Positions 36,801-48,965 of a stretch of DNA of 64,000 bases are shown piece by piece (position 1 is the first letter of the stretch; the number at the start of each line of letters is the position of its first letter). Under the pieces are notes generated by a model. It ran no database searches. It saw nothing but the letters and a program-made list of their open reading frames with translations, and was not told where the DNA came from. Origin of the DNA: Neurospora tetrasperma FGSC 2508 (taxonomy: Eukaryota; Ascomycota; Sordariomycetes; Sordariales; Sordariaceae); NCBI RefSeq assembly GCF_000213175.1, contig NW_009799179.1, forward strand, positions 7,673,981-7,737,980, in the 5' to 3' direction. Position numbers and translations under genes: made by a program.

Positions 36801-39800
36801 ATTAGACGGAGTCTATAACGCCAGATTTTCATTCTGTAATATTAATATTAATTTAAGAGTTTAAAGCTAAGATTATAGAAGGCTATAAAATAGATCTATA
36901 ATATTAGAAGATTATTAATATATTACGTACTATAGTTTAGTCAATAGTGAATTTAATACTCCTTCCGAATTTGTTATTAAAGCGTACAGACTGTAAGGGC
37001 TACCTACTAGCCGGCCTATTTAAACTCCGTAATAATATTTTCTTCTATATCGATTTTAATAACAAGAAGAGAATTTACTTTCCTTCAAATTACATACCCA
37101 AAATCCTAATATTAGTATATAATAAGAAGTAATATATTAAGGTTAATCGTATAATAACCAAATTTAATTATATTTATTTTTACTATAAAATATAGAAAAT
37201 TAAATTATACGTTAATTACTACCGAATATATTAAAAATATTAAACCGATTATCAACCGACTTTAGAAGAGCTTTAGCCTATTCGCTCCTTACTACAACCC
37301 TTCTATATTATAACTATAGATTTTATAATTAATATACCTATTATAGAGGCTTAAGGGATTTTCTAAGCACTATTAAACTATTTGTTATTAAATACTATAA
37401 ATACTAATATATATAAATTGAGTAAAAGAATCCTTTTAATAGCTAGTTATTCTATATGTATAATTAAGGATTAGATAATAGTAAAGCTATAGGCTTAGGG
37501 CTTCGCTAATTAGGGTATTTTATAAAGGATTATTAACAATTGTAATATAAAATTTATATTTAAAATATAGAGGGAGATCTTTTTTGCCTATAGGACTAAA
37601 TTATTCTACTCTATAATATATTATCCCCAAATCGACGGATAATCCAAATATACTAATTAGACCGTTAAAACCGCTATTCGTTTCTATTATACTACTTCTA
37701 ACCAACCGTAAACTAATATTCTACCTACTATCTAATACTAATTTAATAACTCACTATATACTATATTAGGAATAAACCCTAATAAAGTAATATATAAATT
37801 CAAACCTCGATTAATATTAGATATTCTTATTAACCTTTTAAACGAGGGCACCCCTCTTAATATAGCGGCCCTATAAGTACTTAGGTCGGGGTATTAAAAG
37901 GAAGCAACCGAATTAATCAACGAAGTAAATATAGTAGCGAAATAGTAGTATAATACAAAATATACTCTAATATAATTTGAAGTCGGAGATATAATTTATA
38001 TTCGTTTTAGTAATAGATATAAATTATCTAGAAAGCTGAAGCGGAAGTAATTAGCATTAAAATTAGGTCTATATTATATTATTAGGAAGGTTAGGTATTT
38101 TATTTACGAACTAGACTTCCCGAAGGACTTACAATTCTATTATATTATATCGGTAATTTAATTATATAGGACGGCCAAAGGCTTAAATCCTTTTTAAAAG
38201 TAGGAAAATCCTCCTACCGAAATAAAATTAGATAATTAAACGCTATTTATTTTAGGAAGGATTACTAACCGTTATATAAGGGTTTATAAATATAAAAGCG
38301 AAGTAATTAAATTCTTAATTATATATAAGAATACTCTAAAAATAAATATATAATAGTTAAAACGGTTAATACTATTAAACTTAAACGAAAAGATAGTACG
38401 AAAATATAAGAGAAAATTCCCTATCGATTAATAGAAGGAGAAAGAACGGTCTAAATATATCCCGCCGGAATAGATACTAATTAAAACTATCCTATAGACT
38501 AATATAATTATCACTTTACTAATTATAGTAAAGGAGAAAGGCTTAATAGAAAGAGCATAGCCTATATCTATTACCCGTAGAAATAGGACGAATTTATTAG
38601 CCCTTTAACTAGTAATAGATTCGTTATTAGTACTTAAGGCTAACCGAGTTCGCCGCTCTCTCCGCTATTAGTAAAGGGTATTGTACGGGCCCTAATATAT
38701 TTTCCTTTATTTATTTTACTATTTACTTATTTTCTTTACTATATAAAGTTTTTTCTATTTTAGTATTTTCCTTTTCCTTTTTCTCTCCTCTAACAATTAT
38801 TACTCCTTTTAATTCTATTTCCCTATACTAATATCATCTTCTTTATACTAGGGAGCCTATAATCTACTATTTTTCTCAACTTTTCTTTCGTCTTTTCCTT
38901 ATAATAGTCGAATCCGCCTATACTTTCCCTTTTATACTACTATCTATAATAGTAAAAAAGCCGTTCGTATTTTTCTTTACCTACTTTCTAATCCTTAAAT
39001 ACTTTTCGTCAAAATTAACTTATATATAATTAAAAATATAGTAGACTATTTACTCCTAGTAGAGTTAGACTAACACTAATATATAATTGTAGAAAGCTCT
39101 CTCAAATTAAGTACCACCGTATCGAATAGAATATATAAACAGTTCGAGAATTATAATAAAGAATTTATCGAATTAGTTTATACTATACTATATAATTTAT
39201 TTAAAAATTCTAAAGGATATATTATTTTCAATATCTATACCTATTCTATCGAAACTGTTAAAAAGTATATAATTATTAACTTTAGAAATAAAATTATAAT
39301 ATAAGCGCCACGTAATATTATTAATCTTATTGTAACGTTTGTCCTGCCTTATAAAGATACTACTACTACTTTATACTGCTTAGTCCGCTAATAAATTTAG
39401 GCATAGCTTTAAAACCTCCGTATACGCACTACCTATATTACTATAATAAACGAGATTGTATAGTATTTTAAACCTACGCCTACTATCCGAAATTAACGCC
39501 TAAATATTATTAGTTAAATTGTACAATATATCTCTTCCCGCCGGTACCTAGTTCTAGCTATAAAAACCTATTTAGGTTTTATTATAAATATAAGTAGTAA
39601 GATCGCTAAAGTATACCCTATTTTATTTTCAGTTTTAGCCGGGTCTCTAATAACTATAAATATTCTCCTTATTATAACTTTTAAAAACATTATTACCTTT
39701 ACCCCCATTATAATATTTAAATTTCCCTTAAATTCGTACTTTAACCCGAAAGGGGTAAACGCCTACTAATAAATTTAATTAACGACTTTAAATAGGCGTA

Positions 39801-41547
39801 TCGAAGCGTATATAAGACTATAAAAGCCTAGTATATTAAACTATATTAATCGGACAATTAATATTACTAACCGCGACAATTGGTCTACTATATACAAATA
39901 TAACCCCCTTAATTATCTCCTAAAAGTAATTCGCACCCTAGCTAATTTAGCCGATAGTACCGACTTTATTATTAAATCTTAATTAATACTTACCTTTGGC
40001 GCTATTTATAGTATAACGAATAATAAAATTACTTTCATCGATAATTTCTAGGATATTATTCAAACCCTTATTTAAAATCTAAAACCCGAATACTAGCAAG
40101 ATTTATTATACGGCGCCCCTTCGAATATATACAATAATATTATTAATTTTACTAAAGAGGATTAAGAGTGCCTTCTTATTATTGGCGAGTTTAATTTAAT
40201 TGGCGGTAATTTTATTAACCGTTCTATTACTATCCGTCGCTTGAGGAACGAATTTCTTAAACTAATTAAAAAATATTAGAGTATAAATATTCTATATACT
40301 AATATTAGAAAAGCTCTTAATCGCCTCTATAATTAAATTAATTATATTTGTTTTAATTATATTCGTAAAGTAATATATTTAGAGTTACTTATATTAAAGA
40401 GTATTTATAATTAGGCGGTAAAGATAATTAGTATTTAAAAGGAGGAGGGGGATATTTCAAATTAGAAAAGTTATTTCCTAGCCCGGTCTACCCTCCTAGC
40501 CTATTATATAGCGAATATATTAAATAATCTATTAGAATAAGTAATAAATTATTTTTTCTACTTAAATATAGCCTACCTTACTAAAATCTACTCTAGTAAA
40601 TTTAATAGTAGTAACGACCGCCTTTACAATTAAGTTCGTAAATTAATTACTGAAGGGATTAATTATTATATTAATATTAAAATATATAATATAGTTAAGA
40701 AAGGTACCTACTTTCAAAATATTACAATTCGGCGCTTACTAACCTTCAAGGAGGAAGTAGAACATTTAAAGAAAATTTCTAATATAGAAGAAATTTTAAC
40801 CCTTGATGAATATATTAACAAATTCACCCTACTAAATATTAAAATTATTTCCCAAATAGAAAAGACCCTAGTACACCTTCATTAAGAATTTAGTTCCGGC
40901 GGTTCCGTTACCCGTAGCGGTTATAAGCCTACTAACGGCTAATTATTCGGTCCTATTCTTATAATAGAGAATCTTATAGGGTCGATTAAATACTTTAAAC
41001 CTACGGATATAATTATTCCAAACCTTCGTTCCGGTTGTACAACGTATATAATAATAACTCTAGCCGATAGTAGTAATAAGGAAATAACGGGTATAGAATT
41101 GCTTATAATTAATACGAATTAGAGGAAGTAGCATTGCTAGAATTCTAAAATATATTATATTTTATTTATGAACAAAGGTAACGCTTCTAGGGCTAAACCT
41201 CTATCTACCCAAATAAATAAACTTATCGACCGATTTAATAAGTAAATTATATTATATGCAAATACTAATAATTTTTATTCTTCTTAGGTGTAGCCTTATA
41301 ATTATTCTTATATTTATTATTATTATTTTAGGATAGAGTAATATTTTTATAAAATATTCTTAGTAGTATTAAATTGGGATTAAAAAAGGTCTAAAACTAA
41401 TAATAAGGGTTATAAGACGGATTTTAAGAGGAGGTTTGGAAGTTATACTCTTCCGGTTCGGCCGAAGGTATCTTTGCAATATATATATATTTAAATATAT
41501 AATAATTTCGGATCCGTTGTATTATTATCTCCTATACCCCTAGGAGA

Positions 41548-41938
41548 TATTATGCAACGGAATCCCCGCTAGAATAAAATATATTATAGTACCCTTAATA
41601 GATTTGTTAAGAGTTATTACAATATAGTTTTATATAGTATATTAATGGTAATAGACGGATTCGTCTCTTTGGGAGACGAATTCTCTTCCTCAATTAATTA
41701 TTATTTACAATTAGAAATTCTTATTCAGTAATACTATTTATTAATACAAATTCTAAATTACGATTAACTGTGGTTCCTCAAGACGAATCCGTTACTTAGT
41801 GACGAATCCGCTACGCATTAATCCCTTTAACGAATCCGTCACCTACTGGATTCTTCTTTCGAGGCGAATCCGTTAGTAACGAATCCGTCACTAGGTAGTA
41901 TAGTGACTACGGTCTCAACTCCCCGTAATACCGTAGTA
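41548..41938 (+). repeat. Right LTR (391 bp) of the inner gypsy element
   Basis: Same length as the left copy, bounded by TATTATGCAA and ATACCGTAGTA, and followed by the target-site copy GATTT. This copy retains more G and C than the left one and so looks less mutated. Confidence 0.92.
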
Positions 41939-43883
41939 GATTTGTTTAAAAACGTATCCGACGAGCGGCTGTTAGTTAAGAATAAAGTTTCATTTAATTA
42001 TAATATTTTTGTTAATAGAGCCTTCGTTTTAGAGGATGGTAGTAAGGAGATTAATATTAGTATTAAATATATTTATAATTTAAAGATTCTAGATAAGAGG
42101 TTTACGGACGATTTAGTAATAGAAGGCTATAATAAATTAATGATTCTTTAAAATATTATTGCTTGCTTATTAGACCCTAACCGACGAGTATAGTCTAAAG
42201 AAGTTAAAAACCTTATAAAAAAGGTCCCTTTCGCTAAGTACTATACAATTTAAGAACGGGCGTACTTTTATAGTGCTATCTTTATCGACCCTATAAATAT
42301 AGAGTTCTAATTCCTATTCTTTTACCGCGTCTACAATTCGCTATTAGCTAAATACCCGGGCTATAAAAAAACCTATTTATTATTATTATAGTCCTTCTTT
42401 TAGTTAGGAATATACGCCGCCGTTAAGTTGTATTGCAAGGTTTGCTTAGTATATATTAAATTTAAGCTATTACGATACGCCCCCCATAGCTTTTTAAAAT
42501 TGCTAACAGTCCTATTTGCATTGTAGAAGGATATTTCCGTCGATTACGTTATTCTATTAACCCTTTATTTATATTACGGATAAGAATTTAAATATATTAC
42601 TGTTATTATTAATTATCTTATTAAAATAAGATATCATATTTCTATAGTCGGTTTAATAGTAAAAGAGTTAGTAGAGCGTTTTATTAAGAGAGTTTATAGT
42701 ATTTACGGCTTATTAGACTCTATTATTTCTAATTATAATATTTAATTTATTTTATAGTTTTAGAAAGCTTTATTATTATAATTGGAAGTCGCCCTCAAAC
42801 CCTTCTCTACTTTCTACCCTATTACTAACAAATAAATTAAGTGTATTAATATAGAAATAGAGAAATATTTTCATCTTTATATTAATTAGGCTTAAGACGA
42901 TTAGATAGATTAGCTTCTAATTGTAGAATTCGCTAGTAATAATCTTATTTCTAAGACTACTAGTATCTCCCCCTTCTTTATTAATTATAGTTTTTACCCC
43001 CGTATAGGTATCGAGCTGGTAAAGCCTTATTTACTAAAGTTTTTAATAGTATAGTAAGTAGAGTATTTTAAAGTTAATAAACTAATTAACTAATTTAAAA
43101 GAATTTTAAATTTTGTTATAAATTAGGCCCGGCGAATATAATAATACTATAAAGATAATACGAATACCCGTCGGTCGAACGCGCCGAAATATAAGGAGGG
43201 AAATAAAGTCCTTTTTAATACCGAGAACCTTAATACCGGCCGTCCTTATGTTAAATTTATACCCCTCTTTGAAAGCCCGTTCGAAATCCTTAAGGCGGAT
43301 AACTATCAGGTAATATTTAAATTCCTAATTAATATAAAATATAGCCTAACGTTCTACATTAATAAAGTTAAACTATAGGACGAGGAAGGTTTCCTAGGAT
43401 AAGCAATTATAAAAGAATAGGACGTTCGTACTAATTATAGCCGAACTATAAAGAGAACCGATAATAAGGGAGATTTTATTAAATATAAGTTCGAAAGAAT
43501 TAATAGATACCGGAAAAATAATAAGGGTCGTTAGGAATACTTTATAGTCTAGGTACCCCTATATACACCATTATAATAGCTACGCGCCGATATATTTATA
43601 GCCCCCGATATTATATAGGCCTTCTACAATAATTATCCCGACGTACCGTACCCCCTAGATTAGGTAGCGGCAGAGAAGAGGCGAAGGTAGTTAGAAACGG
43701 AGGGAAATTACAGAGGGGAGAAGGAGGTAGAGTAGGAAATTTTAATTTTATAACGGAGGTTACAATAGTACCCGCTAGCGGCGGTAGTAACGACTTTTTA
43801 AGAGCGGACTGCTCGTTTATTAGAGATTTTTATTATTTTATGTAATATTAGTTAGCTATATAGCTTCTTTTAATCCGGGGAAG

Positions 43884-43904
43884 TATTATAGAGTTAATTT
43901 GTAT
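43884..43904 (+). repeat. 21-bp stub of the outer element's right LTR
   Basis: TATTATAGAGTTAATTTGTA and one more T follow the purine tract CCGGGGAAG. It matches the first 21 bp of the left LTR (25387-25407) with three transitions. Similarity then stops and base composition returns to that of ordinary genomic DNA. Confidence 0.65.
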
Positions 43905-44275
43905 CAACGTATCTGTGGTTTTCTTGAAGTTTTCACCTTACTAAGTATCCGGTTTTAGAAACATGCCCCAAGGCAGGCCTAGCAAAGATATTGGGTAGCA
44001 AAAATCGAACAATCTTTTACCAGTCGTTGATAGCAAATTAATACAACCAAATTTACACAATACCTTAATAAAGCGACTCTTCTTCCTCCTGAGTTAGTGT
44101 CCAGCATGACATGCGCAGCATGCTAAAGACATCGGCGAGTGTCCACCAAGCACTCGGGGGTAAAATTATCACGGCAGCAAGGGGGCGAGCGGGCGGGTTT
44201 GTGTCTGTGCACTGTGCAGAAAATCATCCTTAGTAAGTATCAAGTTGAACCAATTTTCACAGCGATCAACACTAA
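43905..44275. other. Short intergenic stretch upstream of tRNA-Ile
   Basis: Normal-composition DNA between the truncated gypsy end and the tRNA gene. No gene recognised. Confidence 0.6.
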
Positions 44276-44373
44276 GCCCGATTAGCTCAGCTGGTTAGAG
44301 CGTCGTACTAATATCTTCTCTACGAGATATCAAGTCCATGCGAAGGTCAACAGTTCAATCCTGTTATTGGGCA
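44276..44373 (+). tRNA. tRNA-Ile(AAT) with a 24-nt intron
   Basis: Acceptor strand GCCCGAT pairs with ATTGGGC (one G-U) before discriminator A. The D arm is GCTCAGCTGGTTAGAGC. The anticodon stem TCGTA/TGCGA encloses loop CTAATAA with anticodon AAT at 44310-44312. The T arm is AACAG-TTCAATC-CTGTT. The intron, 44314-44337, begins one base after the anticodon, the canonical nuclear position. Reads AUU/AUC codons after A34-to-inosine editing. Confidence 0.93.
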
Positions 44374-44377
44374 TTTC

Positions 44378-44383
44378 TTTTTT
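44378..44383 (+). terminator. RNA polymerase III terminator of tRNA-Ile
   Basis: Six T residues five bases after the tRNA 3' end. Confidence 0.8.
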
Positions 44384-45331
44384 CCACTTTTTGCCACTTC
44401 TAATGTTGTTTTCCCGTTTCGTTCACGTTTCATAGCTTCTTTGGCCTTTTTTGTTCTATTGTATTGTGTTACTTGGTCGTTTTTTGGTCAAGTCGTGGAT
44501 GCAGGCAGGTACGACGCAGGGTGTACGTATGTGTGCGTTGCGTGCATTGTTCCTAACAGGGATGTGCCGCATCTTTTTTTCTCGAGCCGTGAAACAAGAC
44601 GTCAAGAAATCCACGGGAAACAAAATCCATATTTCTTTGCCATGGGGACAAAGGAGGGGACAATGCCGATTGAGAGAGTTGGCTACATAGCTTGATACAT
44701 TCCTACCTTGAGATTGATTCGATCAAATGAAGGCGAACAGGAAAAAGGCCATTATTTCCTCTGATTTACTCCTGGATCTCAAACTGAAAGAGATCATCCC
44801 TTCCGCTGTCTCTCATGTGTTGAGGCCACCCATCGTACAAAACCCTACGTGCGACATTTTTCATGTCGTCCTCGCCTAACACTGCTCGGTGATTAACGAC
44901 AGATGCGACCTCGAAGTTACGCAAGACCCGGGACCCCTACTTCCTGCCCAATGTAGGATATGCCGTCGAATTATGTATTCAATTGTTACCTTCAATCAAT
45001 GAACTCAGTGTACAAAGACCATGAATTGTTGGTGTAGCCATCTAAACTTTGTCTCTCCTCCACCAACATGCGTTCCTACTGGCTTGCTTTCGATAATTCA
45101 ATTGCTTTCTTTCCTTGTCATACTGTTGTCCCTTGATATGCTTCATTAGGTGTGCGCCAAATCCAAACCCAATAAACTTTTGTGTGATCAATGCCCATCC
45201 AAGCAGAATTTTCCAATCGCCATGCCCAATAACGTTGACCCAATAATTATTTTGGAGAAACCTAGCCAATCCCAGAAAGAGAAGGGAAAAAAATGATATC
45301 CCAAAAAGAAGAGTGTGCGACATAAAGTCTC
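44384..45331. other. Intergenic region between tRNA-Ile and the ZIP gene
   Basis: Contains the 3' flank of the zinc transporter. Short open frames here, including one with hydrophobic runs at 45042-45341 minus, lie downstream of the transporter stop and show no family features. Confidence 0.55.
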
Positions 45332-47068
45332 TCAAGCCCACTTTCCGAGCAAGCTCATCAAAGCCAAACCTGCGACAAGGGCAGTCAAGCCGGCCAAAGT
45401 GCGGAGAGGACTGGCAGTAGTCATCTCGCCGCCCAGCATCCAGTCATGAGCCCACATTTCGACGATGCCAACCCACATAAGGATGCCGGCCGAAAGGGCG
45501 TCGAGAGTGCCGATAGCGATAATAGTCGAAGGATCGTTACCATTGAACTGTTTGAGTACGCCGATACCGATGGCCATGCCGATAGGGGTGACCAAAGCGA
45601 AACCAGAAGCCAAGAGGAGTTTCTTCTTGAGCGAGACAGGCTTGATGACAGTGACTCTTGCTGACTCGTCTTCAGAGACGACTCCATGATCGGCTCCCGT
45701 TGGCGAGGTGGACTCAGTACGTAGACTTGAGCGCTTAACCTCATGAGCTTGATTGTGACTGTGGCCGTAGTGGCTGTGACCGTGGTGCGAATGGCCGTGG
45801 ACCGAGGAGGCCGCGTTGATCGGCGGGAGAGTTCCGAGAGCAGCGATGCGAGAACCAAGCGCAATACCCTCAAACATTTGATGGAACACAATTACTGCGA
45901 AAAGGGTGAGGAAGAAGGTGTCGCCAGCAACAACCAAGGTAATGCCGATTACTGTGATACTTGATCAGCGGTAGTCCAAGAGAAAGGGTAATAGGACCGG
46001 TGTAACTTACGAATAGAATGGAAGATAACACCGCACTCCAAGACCAGTATGTTAACCATCTCGGTCTTCTGAGCCGAGTCTCCTTTCTCTCCACCGTTCT
46101 CGATGTTGCGTGCCTTTGTTTTAGCGGCGTGCCACTGCAGGACACGAACGCCGAGGTACTCTGCAAGGAACGAAACAAAGATGCCGGCCATGGAGATTGC
46201 ACCTGCTGTGCTCTCGTAACTAAGTTCTCCCAGACATTCGCTGGCAAACATGAGTTGAGCATGAGACAAGAGGTGGATGAAGGCAGTCGAGATGACGACG
46301 CCAGTGCCGAACTGTCTAAGAATGGTGACGAAGACATTGTTTGGCGAGACAAAGTTGGAGAGCAGAATGGGACCGAAGACACCAATGGAGCTGGTTGCCA
46401 GCATGGCGAAGAGGAGACCGACTCTGAGACGAATGTTGTAGTCCCGGTCAGTCCTTTCGCATGTTGCACTCTCCTCCTCATGCTCATCACCACCAGTGCA
46501 GTGTTCGACACCAGCATGGAAGTGACATTTCTTTTCACTGGTAGAGGTAGAGGACGTCGCTTCATCTTCATCATGGTCGTGATCATCGTGACCTTGTTCA
46601 GAATCCTCGATTACTCGTGAAATCTTCACATCATCTCCGCTTGGGGAAACACAAAATCTGCTTCCTGTTAATATAGGCCACGAGACAAGGGAGGTGGGGG
46701 CACGAGAACGTACAGCGCATCATCGTGAGAGTGGCATCCTGTGAACTGAGCGGGGAGCTCAGAGGTGGCAGTGGCTGTAGTGTGAATAGAGTACTCGGTT
46801 GCATCAGCCAAGCAGAATCTGTATGGGCCAGGTCAGTAATCCAGTGACACATATCGAAATGATATCAAGACGCTTACACTTCTGTATCGTGCAAGTGGCA
46901 GCCCGAAATGGCGGTGGGAATGGCGGCTGGGGCGGTGGTTGCGGTGGGAGCAGCTGTGACCTGGGGCGCTCTGTGTTGTATTTGAGAGGCGGAAGTGGAC
47001 TGAAAAAGGAGCGCCGCCAAAGCAAATTGAAGGATAGATTTCCTTTCTGCGGGAAGTAGGCGAGCCAT
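45332..47068 (-). CDS. ZIP-family zinc transporter with Cys/His-motif ectodomain, four exons, 520 aa
   Basis: Zinc-importing ZIP permease, probably plasma membrane. Exons on the minus strand: 47068-46878, 46818-46714, 46657-46011, 45951-45332; introns of 59, 56 and 59 nt; 1563 nt, 521 codons. A signal peptide (about residues 1-27) leads into an ectodomain with three copies of C-x2-H-x4-[FH]-C at 57-66, 92-101 and 143-152, plus an acidic His-Asp run at 122-130. The membrane part has the ZIP hallmarks: VLECGVIFHSI (TM4), HQMFEGIALGSRI (TM5), and a His-rich loop with repeated HGHSH. Exon 2 is symmetric (phase 2 at both ends, 105 nt), and both ectodomain introns fall at the same place within motif copies 1 and 2. 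Divergent from the secreted His-rich protein gene, 1.9 kb apart. Resembles fungal Zrt1/ZrfC-type importers; affinity class not certain. Confidence 0.95.
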
Positions 47069-48011
47069 GATGGGATTAGGGGTACAGGTAGCTCCGGAGG
47101 TTAAGGGCCACGGAGAGAAGTATAGGCTGCGTCAAGCCTAGGGATTGAGATGATATCGTGTGAGCTGAAGAGAAGCTGTCCTCGTTTGGTTTTTGCCGAA
47201 TATCGTCAGAGTAGCCGATGGGCTGCGTGAACAAACCAGGCTAGGATGTCCTTCTCTCAGTGAAGGATGAGGAAGGTATAGACTGAAGGCGTTGACAGCT
47301 CCTTAAGTAGCGAGGCCGGAGGCTCAAGTGAGATGGGTTGACTCACGGAAGTGAAGTGAAGGGCGAGATTGACCGGTGAACAAAGTCGCGATGAAGATCG
47401 CCGTGTAGTTCAAGACGTTGACTGCTTCGGTCAAATTGCCTAACTGGTATATGATGGAGGAACGTGGATGTTCAAGGTTCCAAATTGTAACGGTCGTCGG
47501 GGTCGTAAAGGTAGGCCAAGCTCGTGGCGGTGGATACGGATTGAGGGTCCAGGAAGCTTCAGACGAGACGGAGCGAGTGACGCGCCATTTCCATCTTTCG
47601 GGGATATCTATCGGACTGGGGACTTGGCGGCGAGGGGCGCGGGATGTGCCGAGCGAGTCTTGCACAGACGGATATGGATTGCGAATTGGCGAAAAAAAGA
47701 GGTTCGAAAACACTACTATGTACAAGGGAGGTATTGACACATTCCAGATGTCCAGTTCTCCAAACGCCCACGTGAAAGAGGGAAGCAGGAGGGGAGCAGG
47801 ACTGGAGTATGTAAACACGGACGGACACACACCGAGCAGAGAGGCTGGCGGTGGCCACGAAAGTGAAGAGGAGAAGCAGCAGGAACAAGTCGTTTCTGCA
47901 GGCGGTGGAGTCGTTTTCTTGGTAAAGACGCCTCTCAGCCAATGGGTGGGCTGTCTTTGCTGGTGCATCGGAGCGTGGTACGGGTCCTAATCTTGTCTCA
48001 GCACAGAGGGC

Positions 48012-48067
48012 ACCTTGATGGTTGAGAACCTTGATGGCCAGATAGCTCCGACGGTACGTACCTTTTT
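48012..48067 (+). promoter_or_regulatory. Cluster of candidate zinc-response elements
   Basis: Three sites in 56 bp: ACCTTGATGGT (48012), ACCTTGATGGC (48028) and ACCTTTTT (48060). The first differs at one base from the Zap1 consensus ACCTTNAAGGT of budding yeast; the second at two. The cluster sits 944 bp from the transporter ATG and about 900 bp from the secreted protein's ATG, so it could serve both. Function is inferred from similarity and position only. Confidence 0.4.
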
Positions 48068-48729
48068 TAAACGTCCGGTGAGCCCCTGCTGCGGGTGGGG
48101 CTCAGCAGCAATTTCTCATGGATTGATTGGACGGATCGAAAAAGGCAGTTGCCATTGTCCTTGTCAGTCGAGCATCTCACACTGCAGCTACACTCTTCCA
48201 CTGCAGTGTATCCAAGTGGGAGGCACATCATTCAGGGAATGCAACGGTCATTGTTTCTTTATGTGCGATGTTTCTTATCTCCAAACTCCTTAGAGACTTG
48301 TCTCATCAGTGTGCAGAATTCTTCTCGAATATCCGGTCGCGAGACATGTGCTCCAATCCATAAAAGCCCACGTTCGAGATGCTCGATATCTCGACATTAC
48401 TGACTGCTACTGAAGCTTTCACAAATCGATATTTCTCCATCTTTTAGCCTCAGCTTACGCTAAGCTCTTGGAAAAACACCAACATCACCACGGGAGCCCA
48501 GTAGGAATTCACGCCAAGTCCATCCGTTGCCTCGACTCATTTTACTTTTTCCTGCTGCCCACCAACCCAGGAGGATGAGGGTGGACTCACGCTCCTACGC
48601 CGTCTACCAAGACCAAACTCTTTAGGTTTTCCAAGTCAGGTCTAGGAGAGGCTTCCTTGGCATCAACACCATCATGCTGCCAAGATGAGGCATTCACGAA
48701 TATTGAATCAAGTCCCTCAACCTTCGGAC

Positions 48730-48740
48730 ACCTTGATGGA
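48730..48740 (+). promoter_or_regulatory. Single candidate zinc-response element upstream of the secreted protein
   Basis: ACCTTGATGGA, two mismatches to ACCTTNAAGGT, 226 bp before the secreted-protein ATG. A single short match; chance occurrence is possible. Confidence 0.25.
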
Positions 48741-48965
48741 CTCCTCGCAATGGCTGGGAACTGCTCGCTCGACCGCAACAGCTCACCGTGAACCATCTCT
48801 GCATGAGCATGATCAGCCTCTTCTCGGATATTGCTTGACAGCCAAGGCTGGGCAACAGAACTCGGGATGAAGATAAATACGACACGATGAGGAGGAAGCA
48901 TCAGCAGACAGACCCGATAGTCACTCGTCTCATTTTTGCAGCCACCCACTCGTCAAGTCAACATC

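Larger units (their letters stand above)
30449..41938 (+). mobile_element. Inner Ty3/gypsy LTR retrotransposon, 11,490 bp, broken, both LTRs present
   Basis: Inserted between the RNase H and integrase parts of the outer element. Parts: LTR 30449-30839; gag about 31500-34100; retropepsin-like region about 34200-34500; reverse transcriptase about 35050-36000; RNase H about 36020-36550; integrase about 36950-38000; chromodomain-like segment about 38230-38400; then about 3 kb of further coding-like sequence; right LTR 41548-41938. It is flanked by the 5-bp target duplication GATTT (30444-30448 and 41939-41943). Structurally complete from LTR to LTR but broken by very many changes, with CpA nearly absent. 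The LTRs differ at about 55-60 of 391 sites, all transitions, so RIP and not time sets the divergence and it gives no age. Confidence 0.88.
25387..43904 (+). mobile_element. Outer Ty3/gypsy LTR retrotransposon, broken, interrupted by a second element
   Basis: RIP-decayed fossil of about 7.0 kb once the inserted element is discounted. Parts in order: left LTR from 25387 to roughly 25790; gag about 25910-27540 with a CCHC zinc-knuckle trace near 27280-27330 and basic Lys/Gly-rich tail; protease region about 27700-27950; reverse transcriptase about 29200-29900; RNase H about 30050-30440; then the insertion; integrase about 42150-43120 and its C-terminal part to about 43850; polypurine tract ending at 43883; right LTR stub. 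Broken by many dozens of changes. The domain order (RT, RNase H, integrase) defines Ty3/gypsy. Older than the inserted element by nesting. Confidence 0.85.
47069..48965. promoter_or_regulatory. Divergent promoter region between ZIP transporter and secreted His-rich protein
   Basis: A 1.9-kb region between the two start codons. Open frames on both strands at 47324-47990 overlap each other and look like noncoding by-products. It contains a cluster of ACCTT-type sites at 48012-48067 and another at 48730, listed separately. I see no additional gene. Confidence 0.5.

Noticed and set aside
43905-43912. CAACGTAT after the LTR stub also occurs inside the left LTR (near 25424)
   Set aside because: Only eight bases agree, with no similarity after them; not enough to extend the right LTR past 43904.
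44441-44695. 84-residue frame with hydrophobic start after tRNA-Ile
   Set aside because: T-rich flanks of the tRNA gene generate Phe/Leu/Val codons; no family resemblance.
47324-47990. Overlapping open frames of about 190-214 residues on both strands in the divergent zinc promoter
   Set aside because: They overlap antisense to each other, have no motifs or intron structure, and occupy the region expected to be promoter and leader.
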